From the NCBI RefSeq assembly GCF_018130245.1, contig NZ_JAFCKP010000008.1, positions 62,001 to 126,000 on the forward strand: a stretch of 64,000 bases of DNA, in the 5' to 3' direction. Under the pieces are notes generated by a model. That model ran no database searches, was not told the DNA's origin, and saw only the letters and a list, made by a program, of their open reading frames with translations. Shown here piece by piece: positions 25,692 to 34,981 of the stretch (positions are counted from its first letter, which is position 1; each line of letters begins with the position of its first letter). The stretch is from Bradyrhizobium sp. SZCCT0231. GTDB lineage: Bacteria; Pseudomonadota; Alphaproteobacteria; Rhizobiales; Xanthobacteraceae. Made by a program: the position numbers and the translations under genes.

Positions 25692-26972
25692 TTACGCGCT
25701 CAGCGCCTGTTCCAGATCCGCGATCAGATCTTCCTTGTCCTCGATCCCGACCGAGAGCCGCACCACGTCGGGGCCGGCGCCGGACTTCACCTTGGCGGCG
25801 TCGTCGAGCTGGCTGTGCGTGGTCGAGGCGGGGTGGATCACCAGCGAGCGGGTGTCGCCGACATTGGCGAGATGCGAGAACAGCTGCAGCTTCGACACCA
25901 GGCTGACGCCGGCGTCATAGCCGCCCTTCAGGCTGAAGGTGAACACGGCGCCCGCGCCCTTCGGCGCGTATTTGCGCGCGAGCTGGTTGTACTTGTCGTT
26001 CGGCAGGCCGGCGTAGCTGACCGAGGCCACCGCCGGATGTCCCGCGAGGTATTCGGCAACGGCCTTGGCATTGTCGCAGTGCCTCTGCATGCGCAGCGGC
26101 AGCGTCTCGATGCCGGTCAGGATCATGAAGGCGTTGAACGGTGAGAGCGCCGGCCCGAGGTCACGCAGGCCCAGCACGCGGCAGGCGATCGCGAAAGCGA
26201 AATTGCCGAAGGTCTCCTGCAGCCGGATGCCGTGATATTCCGGCCGCGGCTCCGACAGCATCGGATATTTGCCGCCGGTCGACCAGTCGAAGGTGCCGGC
26301 ATCGACGATGATGCCGCCGAGCGAATTGCCGTGGCCGCCCAAGAATTTCGTCAGCGAGTGCACGACGATGTCGGCGCCGTGGTCGATCGGGCGGATCAGA
26401 TAGGGCGAGGCCAGCGTGTTGTCGACGATCAGCGGCACGCCCGCCTTGCGCGCCACCGTCGAGATCGCCTCGATGTCGGTGATGCTGCCGGCGGGGTTGG
26501 CGATGGACTCGATGAAGATCGCCTTGGTGCGCGGCGTCACCGCGCGCTCGAAGCTCGAGATGTCATCGGGATCGGCCCACACCACGTTCCAGCCAAAACT
26601 CTTGAACGCATGCGTGAACTGGTTGATCGAGCCGCCATAGAGCTTTCGCGCTGCGATGAACTCGTCGCCGGGCTGCAGCAATTGTTGCAGCACCACGACC
26701 TGCGCGGCATGGCCCGAGGCCACCGCCAGCGCGGCGGTGCCGCCTTCGAGCGCGGCGACGCGCTCTTCCAGCACGGCATTGGTCGGGTTGCCGATGCGGG
26801 TGTAGATGTTGCCGAACGCCTGCAAGCCGAACAGCGAGGCGGCGTGGTCGGCGTCGTTGAAGACAAATGATGTCGTTTGATAAATCGGAGTCGCGCGCGC
26901 GCCGGTGGTAGGGTCGGGCTGTGCACCGGCATGCACGGCGAGGGTTGAAAATCCCGGAAGGCGATCGCTCAT
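25692..26972 (-). CDS. metY: O-acetylhomoserine sulfhydrylase/aminocarboxypropyltransferase
   Basis: This PLP enzyme converts O-acetyl-L-homoserine and sulfide (or methanethiol) to homocysteine (methionine). The 426 residues belong to the Cys/Met metabolism PLP family: TLAVHAGAQPDP and TTSFVFNDADHAA at the N-terminus, YTRIGNPTNAVLEERVAALE, VDNTLASPYLIRPIDHGAD and the PLP-lysine motif SLTKFLGGHGN, then SLVIHPASTTHSQL near the C-terminus. ATG 26972 follows AGGA at eight bases; the upstream frame is not family-like. A CoA-binding protein gene lies upstream on the same strand, 149 bases away. I saw no convincing SAM riboswitch in that gap. Confidence 0.94.
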   Translation of the reverse strand: MSDRLPGFSTLAVHAGAQPDPTTGARATPIYQTTSFVFNDADHAASLFGLQAFGNIYTRIGNPTNAVLEERVAALEGGTAALAVASGHAAQVVVLQQLLQPGDEFIAARKLYGGSINQFTHAFKSFGWNVVWADPDDISSFERAVTPRTKAIFIESIANPAGSITDIEAISTVARKAGVPLIVDNTLASPYLIRPIDHGADIVVHSLTKFLGGHGNSLGGIIVDAGTFDWSTGGKYPMLSEPRPEYHGIRLQETFGNFAFAIACRVLGLRDLGPALSPFNAFMILTGIETLPLRMQRHCDNAKAVAEYLAGHPAVASVSYAGLPNDKYNQLARKYAPKGAGAVFTFSLKGGYDAGVSLVSKLQLFSHLANVGDTRSLVIHPASTTHSQLDDAAKVKSGAGPDVVRLSVGIEDKEDLIADLEQALSA

Positions 26973-27121
26973 TGAGGCGTCCTGTTCTCGTGGTCTGAAA
27001 TCGCGCGGCATGCTGATGGGCGGGGCGCTCGCCGTCAAGGCGCCGCTTCACATCAGAATGATTTGGGAGCGATCTTGCTACGCATCGTCGCGTTCGCGAA
27101 ATGAATCCTTCGCGGATTGCG

Positions 27122-27706
27122 TCAGCTCTGCTCGCTCTTGTTTTTCGCGGCGCGATCCGATGCTGCAGTTTCGCCACCACCGACGCTCATCCGATTGAGG
27201 GATAGCCGCATGCCCTGCGTCGGTACCGGCGCCCGCTTTGAGCTGAGCGTGCGCGAATTCACGCCCATCCAGGATATCTCTGACGACAGGCGGCCATATT
27301 CGATCTTGGGGCAGCGGTTCATGACCACCTTGATACCGACCGACTCCGCCTTTGCCGCCGCGGCATCGTCGCGCGCGCCGAGCTGCATCCAGATCACCTT
27401 CGGCAGCGGATCGAGCGTGAGTGCCTCTTCGACGACGGGCATGATGTGGCTGGAATTGCGGAAGATGTCGATCATGTCGACGGGACGGCCGATGTCCGAG
27501 AGCGAGGCGACGAACGGCTTTCCGAGCAGCTCCTTGCCGACATGGCCGGGATTGATGGGGATCATGTCGTAGCCGCGCTGCGCCAGATATTTGAACGCGA
27601 AATAGCTCGGTCGCACGTTGACCGGCGAGGCGCCGACCATCGCGATCGACTTCACGCTGTTGAGGATGCCGCGGATGTAATTGTCGGGATAGGCGTCGTG
27701 GTTCAT
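27122..27706 (-). CDS. CoA-binding domain protein
   Basis: This 194-residue protein is a single Rossmann-like CoA-binding domain (YccU/COG1832 type): SIAMVGASPVNVRPSYFAFKYL, YDMIPINPGHVGKELLGKPFVASLSDI, VDMIDIFRNSSHIMPVV, KVIWMQLGARDDAAAAKAE and MNRCPKIEYGRL. A C-terminal low-complexity tail rich in Ser and Lys follows. The biochemical role is not established. It lies just upstream of metY on the same strand, an arrangement repeated in many alphaproteobacteria, so a link to sulfur or CoA metabolism is inferred. Confidence 0.9.
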   Translation of the reverse strand: MNHDAYPDNYIRGILNSVKSIAMVGASPVNVRPSYFAFKYLAQRGYDMIPINPGHVGKELLGKPFVASLSDIGRPVDMIDIFRNSSHIMPVVEEALTLDPLPKVIWMQLGARDDAAAAKAESVGIKVVMNRCPKIEYGRLSSEISWMGVNSRTLSSKRAPVPTQGMRLSLNRMSVGGGETAASDRAAKNKSEQS

Positions 27707-27721
27707 GTTTTTCTTTCTCTG

Positions 27722-27829
27722 ACCCTCATGGTGGGGAGCGCGGAACGCGCGTCTCGAACCATGAAGCGGCAGTCGGGCCTCTATCCTTCGAGACGCCGCG
27801 TTCGGCGGCTCCTCAGGATGAGGAGTTGA
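27722..27829. repeat. dispersed repeat with two hairpins
   Basis: The left hairpin is CTCATGGT / ACCATGA-like, with GGAGCGCGGAACGCGCGTCTCGA inside (written here in part); the right part begins ATCCTTCGAGACGCC and ends CTCAGGATGAGGAG. It is a widespread intergenic element in Bradyrhizobium-type genomes. It separates the CoA-binding gene from the enoyl-CoA hydratase gene. Confidence 0.78.
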
Positions 27830-28654
27830 CTATTCATCCCGCCATGTCGGCGTGCGTTTCTCGATGAAGGCGCCGATGCCTTCCTCGGCGTCGCGCGCCA
27901 TCATGTTCTCGGTCATGACCTCTGCGGCATAGCGATAGGCATCTGCAAGGCTCATCTCGGCCTGGCGGTAGAACGCCTCCTTGCCGAGCTTGATCGTGTA
28001 GGCGGATTTCAACGCGACTTTCTGCGCCAGCGCAATCGCGGCATCGCGCTCGGTGCCGGCGGGGACGACGCGATTGACGAGCCCGATCTCGCGGGCACGC
28101 GCCGCCGGAATAGGCTCGCCCGTCAGCAACATCTCCATCGCCTGCTTGCGCGGCACGTTGCGCGACAGTGCCACCATCGGCGTCGAGCAGAACAGGCCGA
28201 TGTCGACGCCGGGAGTGGCGAAGCTCGCCGCCTCCGAGGCGATCGCCAGATCGCAGCTTGCCACGAGCTGGCAGCCGGCCGCCGTCGCGATGCCCTGGAC
28301 GGCAGCGACCACGGGCTTGGGCAGGCGCACAATCGCCTGCATCATGGCGCTGCACGCCGTCATGATCTGCGCAAAATAAGCCCGGCCGCGATCCGGATCG
28401 GTGCGGCGCGCGGTCAGTTCCTTGATGTCGTGGCCGGCGGAAAAAGCGGGGCCGTTGGCTGCGATGACGGCCGCACGGATGTGCTTGTCTTCCGCGATCG
28501 CATTGAGGCTCGCATGCAGCTGTCCGATCATCGCCTCCGAAAGGCTGTTGCGCGCGGCTGGTCGGTTCAGCGTGAGCACGGCGACGCTGCCGACGATCTC
28601 GCGCAGCAGGATCGGCGGTTGCGGGGAGGGGGCGCGGGCGGCCTGGACGGACAT
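27830..28654 (-). CDS. enoyl-CoA hydratase/isomerase family protein
   Basis: This 274-residue crotonase-fold protein has ALTL-type VAVLTLNRPAARNSLS, the oxyanion-hole blocks AFSAGHDIKEL and GIATAAGCQLVASCDLAIAS, and GVDIGLFCSTPMVALSRNVPR. In enoyl-CoA hydratases the catalytic Glu pair sits near these blocks; here the first position is in VQGIATAAG and the second region reads PGVDIG, so the usual Glu residues are not clear and an isomerase or other activity is possible. ATG 28654 is chosen; the upstream frame to 28717 has no family residues. Confidence 0.88.
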   Translation of the reverse strand: MSVQAARAPSPQPPILLREIVGSVAVLTLNRPAARNSLSEAMIGQLHASLNAIAEDKHIRAAVIAANGPAFSAGHDIKELTARRTDPDRGRAYFAQIMTACSAMMQAIVRLPKPVVAAVQGIATAAGCQLVASCDLAIASEAASFATPGVDIGLFCSTPMVALSRNVPRKQAMEMLLTGEPIPAARAREIGLVNRVVPAGTERDAAIALAQKVALKSAYTIKLGKEAFYRQAEMSLADAYRYAAEVMTENMMARDAEEGIGAFIEKRTPTWRDE

Positions 28655-28740
28655 TGACGCGATTTCCGCTAAATGATTGCAATTGGATGACACCAATAAC
28701 TTAATGTAACAGGGCAAGCGAAGCGAGGGTGGGGAACGGA

Positions 28741-29169
28741 ATGGCGTTAGCGAAAATGAGCGTGGCGGAGCTCGAGCAGTTCCTCCGTGATGAATTTCCC
28801 CAGGCCTTCAGCGGTGACGACATCACGATCGAGAGCGCGGACGGCCAGACCAGCCTTTTGCGCCAGCGCTACAGCGAAAGGATGCTGCGGCCGGGTGGAA
28901 CCGTGTCCGGCCCGACGCTGATGGCGCTCGCCGATTTCGCGATGTACGTGGTGCTGCTGTCCGCGATCGGGCCGATCGGGCTCGCCGTCACCACCAATCT
29001 CAACATCAACTTCCTGCGCAAGGGCCAGCCCGGGCAGGATGTGCTGGCCGAGGCCCGGCTGCTTAAGCTCGGCAAGCGCCTGGCGGTCGGGGAGGTGAAC
29101 CTTTTGTCGGGCACGTCAGCCGACCCGATCGCCCATGTCACCTCGACCTATTCCATTCCAAATATTTGA
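28741..29169 (+). CDS. PaaI family thioesterase (hotdog fold)
   Basis: This 142-residue hotdog-fold acyl-CoA thioesterase shows RPGGTVSGPTLMALADFAMYVVL (core helix), GLAVTTNLNINFLRKG (central strand with the catalytic-loop equivalent) and the terminal VTSTYSIPN. ATG 28741 follows GGGGAACGGA; a GTG 12 bases earlier is less likely. It diverges from the enoyl-CoA hydratase gene, so both may belong to acyl-CoA breakdown. Confidence 0.88.
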   Translation: MALAKMSVAELEQFLRDEFPQAFSGDDITIESADGQTSLLRQRYSERMLRPGGTVSGPTLMALADFAMYVVLLSAIGPIGLAVTTNLNINFLRKGQPGQDVLAEARLLKLGKRLAVGEVNLLSGTSADPIAHVTSTYSIPNI

Positions 29170-29325
29170 GCTTTTCGCAGGTAATATAGCACCATATTTT
29201 TAAGCCGTTGATTTTATGGGCATAATTTCAGCTCTGGGACATTGACCGTTGCGCCTCACTTCTCTAGAAACCCGCGCAGTCCGGTGCGGTGTTCGCGCCG
29301 ATGTCTCCCTCACGGAAATTCTGAC

Positions 29326-29790
29326 ATGAAAACCTTTTCGGCAAAGCCGGCCGAGGTGACGAAGAAGTGGGTGCTGATCGACGCCAAGGGTCTGGTCGTC
29401 GGCCGTCTCGCCACCATCGTCGCCATGCGGCTCCGCGGCAAGCACCTCCCGACCTATACCCCGCACGTTGACTGCGGCGACAACGTCATCATCATCAACG
29501 CGCAGCATGCGGTCCTCACCGGTCGCAAGCGCGAGCAGAAGACCTACTACAAGCACACCGGTTACGTCGGCCACGTCAAGGAGCGCACCGCGCGCCAGAT
29601 CCTCGAGGGCAAGCACCCCGAGCGCGTGCTCGAGAAGGCCGTCGAGCGCATGATCCCGCGTGGTCCGCTCGGTCGCGTGCAGATGGGCAACCTTCGTGTC
29701 TACGGCGGCGCCGATCATCCGCACGAGGCGCAGCAGCCCGAGAAGATCGATATCGCCAAGTTGAACCGCAAGAACACGAGGGCCGCATAA
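29326..29790 (+). CDS. rplM: 50S ribosomal protein L13
   Basis: This is the full-length 154-residue bL13/uL13 protein: [85 protein letters not shown] and the Pro/Lys-rich end. It assembles into the 50S subunit. The start is set by homology and length; the 156-base upstream region is AT-rich near 29190-29230 and probably carries the promoter. One base separates it from rpsI, a conserved bacterial pair. Confidence 0.97.
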   Translation: MKTFSAKPAEVTKKWVLIDAKGLVVGRLATIVAMRLRGKHLPTYTPHVDCGDNVIIINAQHAVLTGRKREQKTYYKHTGYVGHVKERTARQILEGKHPERVLEKAVERMIPRGPLGRVQMGNLRVYGGADHPHEAQQPEKIDIAKLNRKNTRAA

Positions 29791-29791
29791 C

Positions 29792-30271
29792 ATGGCCGAA
29801 TCCATCCAGTCGCTCGACCAGCTCTCGCAGCTCAAGACGGCGGCGGCGCCCGAGGCGCCCAAGCACGAGAAGAAGGTCGACAAGTTCAACCGCGCCTATG
29901 CCACCGGCAAGCGCAAGGACGCGGTCGCCCGCGTCTGGATCAAGCCGGGCGCCGGCAAGGTTACGGTCAACTCGCGCGAGGTCGAGGTCTATTTCGCCCG
30001 TCCCGTGCTGCGCATGATGATCGAGCAGCCGTTCTCCGTGGCCCAGCGTTCGGGCCAGTACGACGTGATCTGCACCGTCGCCGGCGGCGGACTGTCCGGC
30101 CAGGCCGGCGCCGTCCGTCACGGCATCTCCAAGGCGCTCACCTATTTCGAGCCGGAGCTGCGCTCCGTGCTCAAGAAGGGCGGCTTCCTCACCCGCGACT
30201 CCCGCGTGGTCGAGCGCAAGAAGTACGGCAAGGCCAAGGCCCGCCGGTCCTTCCAGTTCTCGAAGCGTTAA
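29792..30271 (+). CDS. rpsI: 30S ribosomal protein S9
   Basis: This 159-residue S9 has a lineage-specific N-terminal extension of about 30 residues ([20 protein letters not shown]), then [54 protein letters not shown] and the C-terminal [17 protein letters not shown] that reaches the P-site tRNA. It is cotranscribed with rplM and ends before a good terminator. Confidence 0.97.
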   Translation: MAESIQSLDQLSQLKTAAAPEAPKHEKKVDKFNRAYATGKRKDAVARVWIKPGAGKVTVNSREVEVYFARPVLRMMIEQPFSVAQRSGQYDVICTVAGGGLSGQAGAVRHGISKALTYFEPELRSVLKKGGFLTRDSRVVERKKYGKAKARRSFQFSKR

Positions 30272-30316
30272 TCGCTTCTGTCGCATTCGCCGCGAAAGCG
30301 GCTTCAATGAGATGCA

Positions 30317-30346
30317 AAAGGGCGCTGATTTCAGCGCCCTTTTTGT
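30317..30346 (+). terminator. rho-independent terminator of rplM-rpsI
   Basis: AAGGGCGCTGA pairs with TCAGCGCCCTT around a short T-rich loop and is followed by TTTTTG. Confidence 0.9.
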
Positions 30347-30500
30347 TGTTCGTTTGTATGCAAATTGATGGCGTGTTTCCCGAAAACTTAGGCTCTCGCG
30401 AAAACCTGAATGGAACCCGTGGGACCTAGCGTCGCCTTCGGAAGGGCGCGCAAATCGGATGTGCCGATCGCGTAACTGCTATGTTTTAGAGGGGGCCGAC

Positions 30501-31721
30501 ATGATGTCGCTCGATAGCATCACGCTCTATTTGGTCGCCACCATGGTTGCCGCATTGCTCGGCGCCATGATGGTGTTTTTCGGCAAGCAGGAGAACAGCC
30601 CGGCGCTGAAATGGTGGGGCACCGCCTATCTCCTCGGTGCCGCCTCCGTCGCGCTATGGACCGCGGCGGGCGACAGGCTGGGCCCCCATATCTACCTTGC
30701 GCTGAACGCCGTCGGTTTCGTCGCCTGCGGCATGGTGTGGAACGCGGCGCGCGTCTTTCATGGCCGCAAACCGAACTGGCCCGGCCTCATGCTCGGCGCG
30801 CTCGCCTGGGTCACTGCTGCGACGCTGCTCGATCCCACAGCATCGATGCTGCGCATGCTCGCCGGTGCCGGCATCGTCTCGGTGTACGCGGCGCTGACCG
30901 CGAGCGAGCTCTGGACCGAGCGGCGCAAGAGCGTGCAACGACGCTGGCCGGCCTTCGTGATGCCGGCGATGCACGGCTGCGTATTGATGCTGCCGATTCT
31001 GATCGGCAGTTTCCTGCGCCCGCACGATGCCGGCTTCTCGTCGAGCATCTGGGTCACCGTGTTCGCGGTCGAGCTCATACTCTATGCCGTCGGTACCGTG
31101 TTCGTGATCTTCATGCTGGTGTCGGAACGCACCGTCACCGCGCACCGGACTGCCGCGTCGACGGATCCTTTGACCGGCATGCTCAACCGGCGCGGCTTCT
31201 CGGAAGCCTGTGCGCGCGTGATCGAGCGCGAGGCCAAGGCGGGGCGGCCGGTGACCGTGATGATCTTCGACATCGACCACTTCAAGTCGATCAACGACCG
31301 CTTCGGCCATCCCGCCGGCGACGAGATGCTGAAACTGTTCTCCACCGTCGTGGTCAGCAATTTGCGCATCTCCGACCTCTCGGGCCGCATCGGCGGCGAG
31401 GAGTTCGCGGCGCTGTTGCCGTGTTCGCTGGAGGAGGGCGTGCTGGTCGCCGAGCGCGTGCGCGAGGCGTTCGAGACCTCCGGCGTCGTGGTCGATGAAG
31501 GCCCGGTCGACACCACCGTCAGCATCGGCGTCGCCGGCGGTCCGGCCGGTACCGAGCTCGAGGTTCTGCTGGCCTCGGCCGACACCGCGCTCTACCAGGC
31601 CAAGCGCGGCGGCCGCAACCGCGTCGAGGCGGCCGAGGAGCTGCCACTGTCGCTGGAGAACTGGCGGCGCCAGAGCGCCGCGCGAACCGGTGTATCGCAG
31701 GCGCGTCCGGCCACCGCCTGA
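30501..31721 (+). CDS. membrane-bound diguanylate cyclase (GGDEF domain)
   Basis: This 406-residue c-di-GMP synthase has about six N-terminal membrane segments (residues 1-210), then a GGDEF domain beginning DPLTGMLNRRGF. The active site reads GRIGGEEFAALL (GGEEF, catalytically competent) and the domain ends ADTALYQAKRGGRNRV. Metal-site Asp lies in IFDIDHFKSIND. An RxxD-type inhibitory site is not evident five residues before GGEEF (DLSGRIGGEEF). ATG 30501 follows GAGGG. The sensory input is unknown. Confidence 0.94.
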   Translation: MMSLDSITLYLVATMVAALLGAMMVFFGKQENSPALKWWGTAYLLGAASVALWTAAGDRLGPHIYLALNAVGFVACGMVWNAARVFHGRKPNWPGLMLGALAWVTAATLLDPTASMLRMLAGAGIVSVYAALTASELWTERRKSVQRRWPAFVMPAMHGCVLMLPILIGSFLRPHDAGFSSSIWVTVFAVELILYAVGTVFVIFMLVSERTVTAHRTAASTDPLTGMLNRRGFSEACARVIEREAKAGRPVTVMIFDIDHFKSINDRFGHPAGDEMLKLFSTVVVSNLRISDLSGRIGGEEFAALLPCSLEEGVLVAERVREAFETSGVVVDEGPVDTTVSIGVAGGPAGTELEVLLASADTALYQAKRGGRNRVEAAEELPLSLENWRRQSAARTGVSQARPATA

Positions 31722-31777
31722 ACCGTGGGGGCTTGCGGTAATCTTCTGTTTACCATTCGATCCCATACCATTCCGAT

Positions 31778-32014
31778 ATGGAATCGATCCGTCGACAGAA
31801 TCCGCAAGCCACCCTGATGTCGCTCGAAGCCGCTGCGGCCTCGGCGCGCGGCGGTTTCGCCTGTCTGTTCTCGACCGCGGCTGAATACGAGACGGCGCTG
31901 ATCACCGAGCGCCGCGCGCAGGGCCGCTACGCGCAGGGGCGCAGCTACTGGCCGCTCGCGCTGTTCGTCGGTTGTGCGCTGATCGTCGCGGGCACGGTCC
32001 TGCTGTTCGCCTGA
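31778..32014 (+). CDS. small membrane-anchored hypothetical protein
   Basis: This 78-residue protein has a polar Ala/Arg-rich N-terminus and a single C-terminal membrane segment (YWPLALFVGCALIVAGTVLLFA). It ends within it, so it looks like a tail-anchored or single-span protein. No family is recognised. The ribosome-binding site is weak and an internal ATG at 31817 is an alternative start. A terminator follows closely, which supports it being a transcribed gene. Confidence 0.6.
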   Translation: MESIRRQNPQATLMSLEAAAASARGGFACLFSTAAEYETALITERRAQGRYAQGRSYWPLALFVGCALIVAGTVLLFA

Positions 32015-32038
32015 CGGGCCTGCATTTCCAGGCCGGGC

Positions 32039-32065
32039 AGGGCGCCGTTTCGGCGCCTTTTTCTT
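32039..32065 (+). terminator. rho-independent terminator
   Basis: GGCGCCG and CGGCGCC form a 7-bp stem around TTT, followed by TTTTTCTTT, 25 bases after the small membrane-protein gene. Confidence 0.85.
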
Positions 32066-32113
32066 TGTCGCCGTCTGCGGTAGACACGGCCATCAACAAA
32101 AGGGTGGAAACCG

Positions 32114-32410
32114 ATGATCACCGAGATCGCGCAAATCGACGTCAAGCCGGGTAGCGAGAAGGACTTTGAAGCCGCTGTCGCCAAGGCCAAGGCCGCTTTC
32201 GGCCGCTCCAAGGGCTTTCACGGCTTCGAGCTGCACAAGTCGATCGAGAAGCCGCAACGCTACCGGCTGATGGTGAAGTGGGCGACGCTGGAGAACCACA
32301 CCGTCGATTTCCGCGGCTCGGAGAATTTCACCGAATGGCGCGGCCTGGTCGGCCAGTATTTTGCCGCGCCCCCGGAGGTCGAGCACACCGAGACCGTGCT
32401 CACGACCTGA
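32114..32410 (+). CDS. antibiotic biosynthesis monooxygenase (ABM) domain protein
   Basis: This 98-residue protein is a single ferredoxin-like ABM domain (MITEIAQIDVKPGSEKDF, FHGFELHKSIEKPQRYRLMV, WATLENHT, FTEWRGLVGQYF). Such dimeric proteins include quinone-forming oxygenases and heme-degrading enzymes; most remain uncharacterised. It sits between a terminator and a convergent transporter gene, so it is monocistronic. Confidence 0.9.
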   Translation: MITEIAQIDVKPGSEKDFEAAVAKAKAAFGRSKGFHGFELHKSIEKPQRYRLMVKWATLENHTVDFRGSENFTEWRGLVGQYFAAPPEVEHTETVLTT

Positions 32411-32417
32411 GCGAGGT

Positions 32418-33569
32418 TCACGCCGCCTCCGCCAGGGGCGGCGCCTCATACGTCTTGAAATGGTCGATCATGACCTTGGCGATGGCGACCAGCGGCAGCG
32501 CCAGCGCGAGGCCCCAGATGCCGAACACGACGCCGAGCAGGATCTGGAACGCGAACAGCGTGGCCGGCGGGATGTCCAGCGCCTGCCGCTGCAGGATCGG
32601 CGTCAGCACGTAGCTTTCCATGGCGTGCACGCCCATGAAGAGCAGAAAGGCCGACAAGGCGGGGATCCAGCCCGAGGCGAGGCTCGCCAGCACCACGATG
32701 ACGCCGGCGATGATGGCTCCGACGGTCGGGATGAAGGCGAGCAGGCCCGCCTGGATCCCTAAGATGAACGCGCCGGGGATGCCGATGACGGCAAGTCCGA
32801 TCCAGGTCACGACACCGACCGCGATCATGACGACGATCTGGGCGATCAGCCAGCGCTCCAGCGTCTCAGCCGTACGGTCGATGATGAGGGCGACACGCGT
32901 GCGGTGCCTCGCCGGTGCGAGGAACAGCAGGCCGTCATGATAGACGCTGGGCTGGGCGGCGAAGGCAAGGCCCAGGAACAGCACGATGAAGATGTTGCCG
33001 ACGCCGTGAATGGTGCCGAGCAGCAGCTTGAGGGTCTGGCTCACGATCGCCCCGCCGCTGGAGGCGAGCGCGCCAGCGCCGGGCAAGGGACCGCGCGAAG
33101 GCGCTGCCGGCGCGGGCGTCGCCTCCGACGACGCGTTGGTCGAAGAGTCCGAGGCAGCGTTGCCGAGATCGAAGAAGCTGGTGTCGATGCCGTGGTTCTC
33201 GAGGAAGGACCTGACATTGGTGATCTGCGACTTGATGGTCTTGCTCAGCAGCGAGGCCTGCTCGGCAATGGTGGCGCCGCCGAGATAGGCGATGCCTGCC
33301 AGAAGCACAGCGAGCGCGACACAGACGATCGCAAGCCGGAGCGTGTGAGGCAGGGGGACCCGGCGGCCGAGCGCATTGACCAGCGCGTTGAGGCCGAGGC
33401 CGAGCAGCATGCCGGTGAAGATCAGCAGCAGGGTGGCCGCAAAATACCAGGTGAAGGCGAGCAGCGCGGTGAACCCCACGACGCCGATGCCTCCGACGGA
33501 AATCGCCCAGGCCTGGTCCCGAGCCAGGTCGCTGCGGGTGCGGAGGCGTTCATCTCTGAGAATCGTCAC
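32418..33569 (-). CDS. AI-2E family transporter (putative membrane permease)
   Basis: This 383-residue polytopic protein of the AI-2E/TqsA/PerM family has about eight segments. After the first two helices comes a periplasmic domain with a Ser/Ala/Pro-rich linker (residues about 130-165). Family motifs are FIPTVGAIIAGVIVVL and ESYVLTPILQRQALDIPP near the C-terminus, with LLGVVFGIWGLALALPL. GTG 33569 has AGGA upstream; the frame extends to 33605. The substrate is unknown; the AI-2 link is only by family name. Confidence 0.9.
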   Translation of the reverse strand: MTILRDERLRTRSDLARDQAWAISVGGIGVVGFTALLAFTWYFAATLLLIFTGMLLGLGLNALVNALGRRVPLPHTLRLAIVCVALAVLLAGIAYLGGATIAEQASLLSKTIKSQITNVRSFLENHGIDTSFFDLGNAASDSSTNASSEATPAPAAPSRGPLPGAGALASSGGAIVSQTLKLLLGTIHGVGNIFIVLFLGLAFAAQPSVYHDGLLFLAPARHRTRVALIIDRTAETLERWLIAQIVVMIAVGVVTWIGLAVIGIPGAFILGIQAGLLAFIPTVGAIIAGVIVVLASLASGWIPALSAFLLFMGVHAMESYVLTPILQRQALDIPPATLFAFQILLGVVFGIWGLALALPLVAIAKVMIDHFKTYEAPPLAEAA

Positions 33570-33849
33570 ATGAGGTCCTTTTCGAGCGAGGCGGCGCCAA
33601 CGCACTCTTTCGCGAAATCCTGCCGGGGATCAAGCCGGGCGCGCGCCGGTTTGGCGCGCTCGTCATCGCCGCGGGGCTGTGGGCCCCCTCCGACCGATCG
33701 GAGTAGCCGTCCGCCCGGCCTGCCAAGGTCCTCCAGGCCGGGCATTTGCGCGAAAATAGCATTGCCGTCCCGCGATCCCTTCTGTTGAATTTGTCCCATC
33801 GGAGGGGCATGTTTGCAGAATCTTCTTACCGGGAGGCGCGGAACGACAG

Positions 33850-34623
33850 ATGAGAAAGCCGGTCGTCGGCGTGATCGGGAATTCCCATCGCGTCGAAAAT
33901 CGATTTCAGGTCCAGATGGTCGGCGAGCGAAACCTGCGCGCCGTGGCCGAGGTCTCCGGCGGCTTGCCGGTGATGTTTGCGGGCTCCCCTGATATCACCG
34001 ATATCGCGGCGCTGCTCGATACCGTGGACGGCATCATCCTCACCGGCGCCCGCGCCAACGTGCACCCGACCCGTTTCAACGTCGATCCTTGCGAGAAGCA
34101 CGAGCCTTACGACATCCACCGCGACGAGGTCGCGCTGGCCCTTTCGGTCGCCTGTGTCGCCCGCGGCATCCCGCTGTTCGGCATCTGTCGCGGCCTGCAG
34201 GAGATGAACGTCGCCTTCGGCGGCTCGCTGCATCCCGAGATCCGCGAGATCCCCGGCCGGATGAACCACCGCATGCCCCGGCTCGAGAACGGCGAGATCC
34301 ATCCCGATCCGACCGTGGTGTTCGCCGACCGTCACGATGTCGATCTGACGCCGGGAGGTGCCTTCGCAAAAATTCTCGGCTGCGAGAAGATCAGGGTCAA
34401 TTCGCTGCACGGCCAGGGCATTCTCGATCCCGGCAAGCGCGTGCTGATCGAGGGCGTCGCCGAGGACGGCACCATCGAGGCGATCCGCATCGCGGAGGCT
34501 CCGACCTTTGCGCTCGGCGTGCAATGGCATGCGGAGTACGACCCGCAGTACAATCCGATCAACCGCAAGCTGTTCGAGGCCTTTGGCGAAGCGCTGGTGG
34601 CAAGGCAGAAGGCGGCGGCGTAG
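33850..34623 (+). CDS. gamma-glutamyl-gamma-aminobutyrate hydrolase family protein (peptidase C26)
   Basis: This 257-residue class-I glutamine-amidotransferase-like hydrolase, PuuD type, has the nucleophile Cys113 in the elbow GICRGLQEMN, with VDGIILTGARANVHP before it, and the catalytic His-x-Glu in ALGVQWHAEYDP. NSLHGQGI (VNSLHxQ) is also diagnostic. It probably cleaves gamma-glutamyl amides such as gamma-glutamyl-GABA. It stands alone; a dispersed repeat follows. Confidence 0.92.
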   Translation: MRKPVVGVIGNSHRVENRFQVQMVGERNLRAVAEVSGGLPVMFAGSPDITDIAALLDTVDGIILTGARANVHPTRFNVDPCEKHEPYDIHRDEVALALSVACVARGIPLFGICRGLQEMNVAFGGSLHPEIREIPGRMNHRMPRLENGEIHPDPTVVFADRHDVDLTPGGAFAKILGCEKIRVNSLHGQGILDPGKRVLIEGVAEDGTIEAIRIAEAPTFALGVQWHAEYDPQYNPINRKLFEAFGEALVARQKAAA

Positions 34624-34668
34624 GCGGCAAGCGCTGCGGGAGGCCGTGGGGATATGATCTCGCTACAC

Positions 34669-34750
34669 CGTCATTGCGAGCGAAGCGAAGCAATCCAGAG
34701 TCTTTCCGCGGCGGGGTTCTGGATTGTTTCGCTGCGCTCGCAATGACGGA
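34669..34750. repeat. dispersed palindromic repeat (CGTCATTGCGAGCG family)
   Basis: CCGTCATTGCGAGCG-AAGCGAAGCAATCCAG (left) and CTGGATTG-TTTCGCTGCGCTCGCAATGACGG (right) pair almost throughout; each arm is quoted in two pieces. The element is common intergenically in Bradyrhizobium-type genomes. The remaining bases to 34981 hold no gene I can support. Confidence 0.88.
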
Positions 34751-34981
34751 GATCCACCGATAACTCCAGATCAAGGCCTGCACCGCGGATAGAATTTCGC
34801 ACCCCGATCCTTTCGAGTTGTGCTGGATAAACCAATCAGTAGGAATTGCTCCGTCACGATTTTTGCGGTTCTGATTTGTTCTTTGAGAACGAAGTGGAGT
34901 CAGATGCAGAACGAAAGCTGAAGACTCCGTGGCACAAGGTTCATCGCACCCGTGCGGTCGAATCGGAGACGCGCTCACGTC

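Noticed and set aside
26973-27121. Possible SAM riboswitch in the metY upstream region
   Set aside because: I looked for the conserved pairing of SAM-II-type elements and did not find it. Only an Infernal search could settle this.
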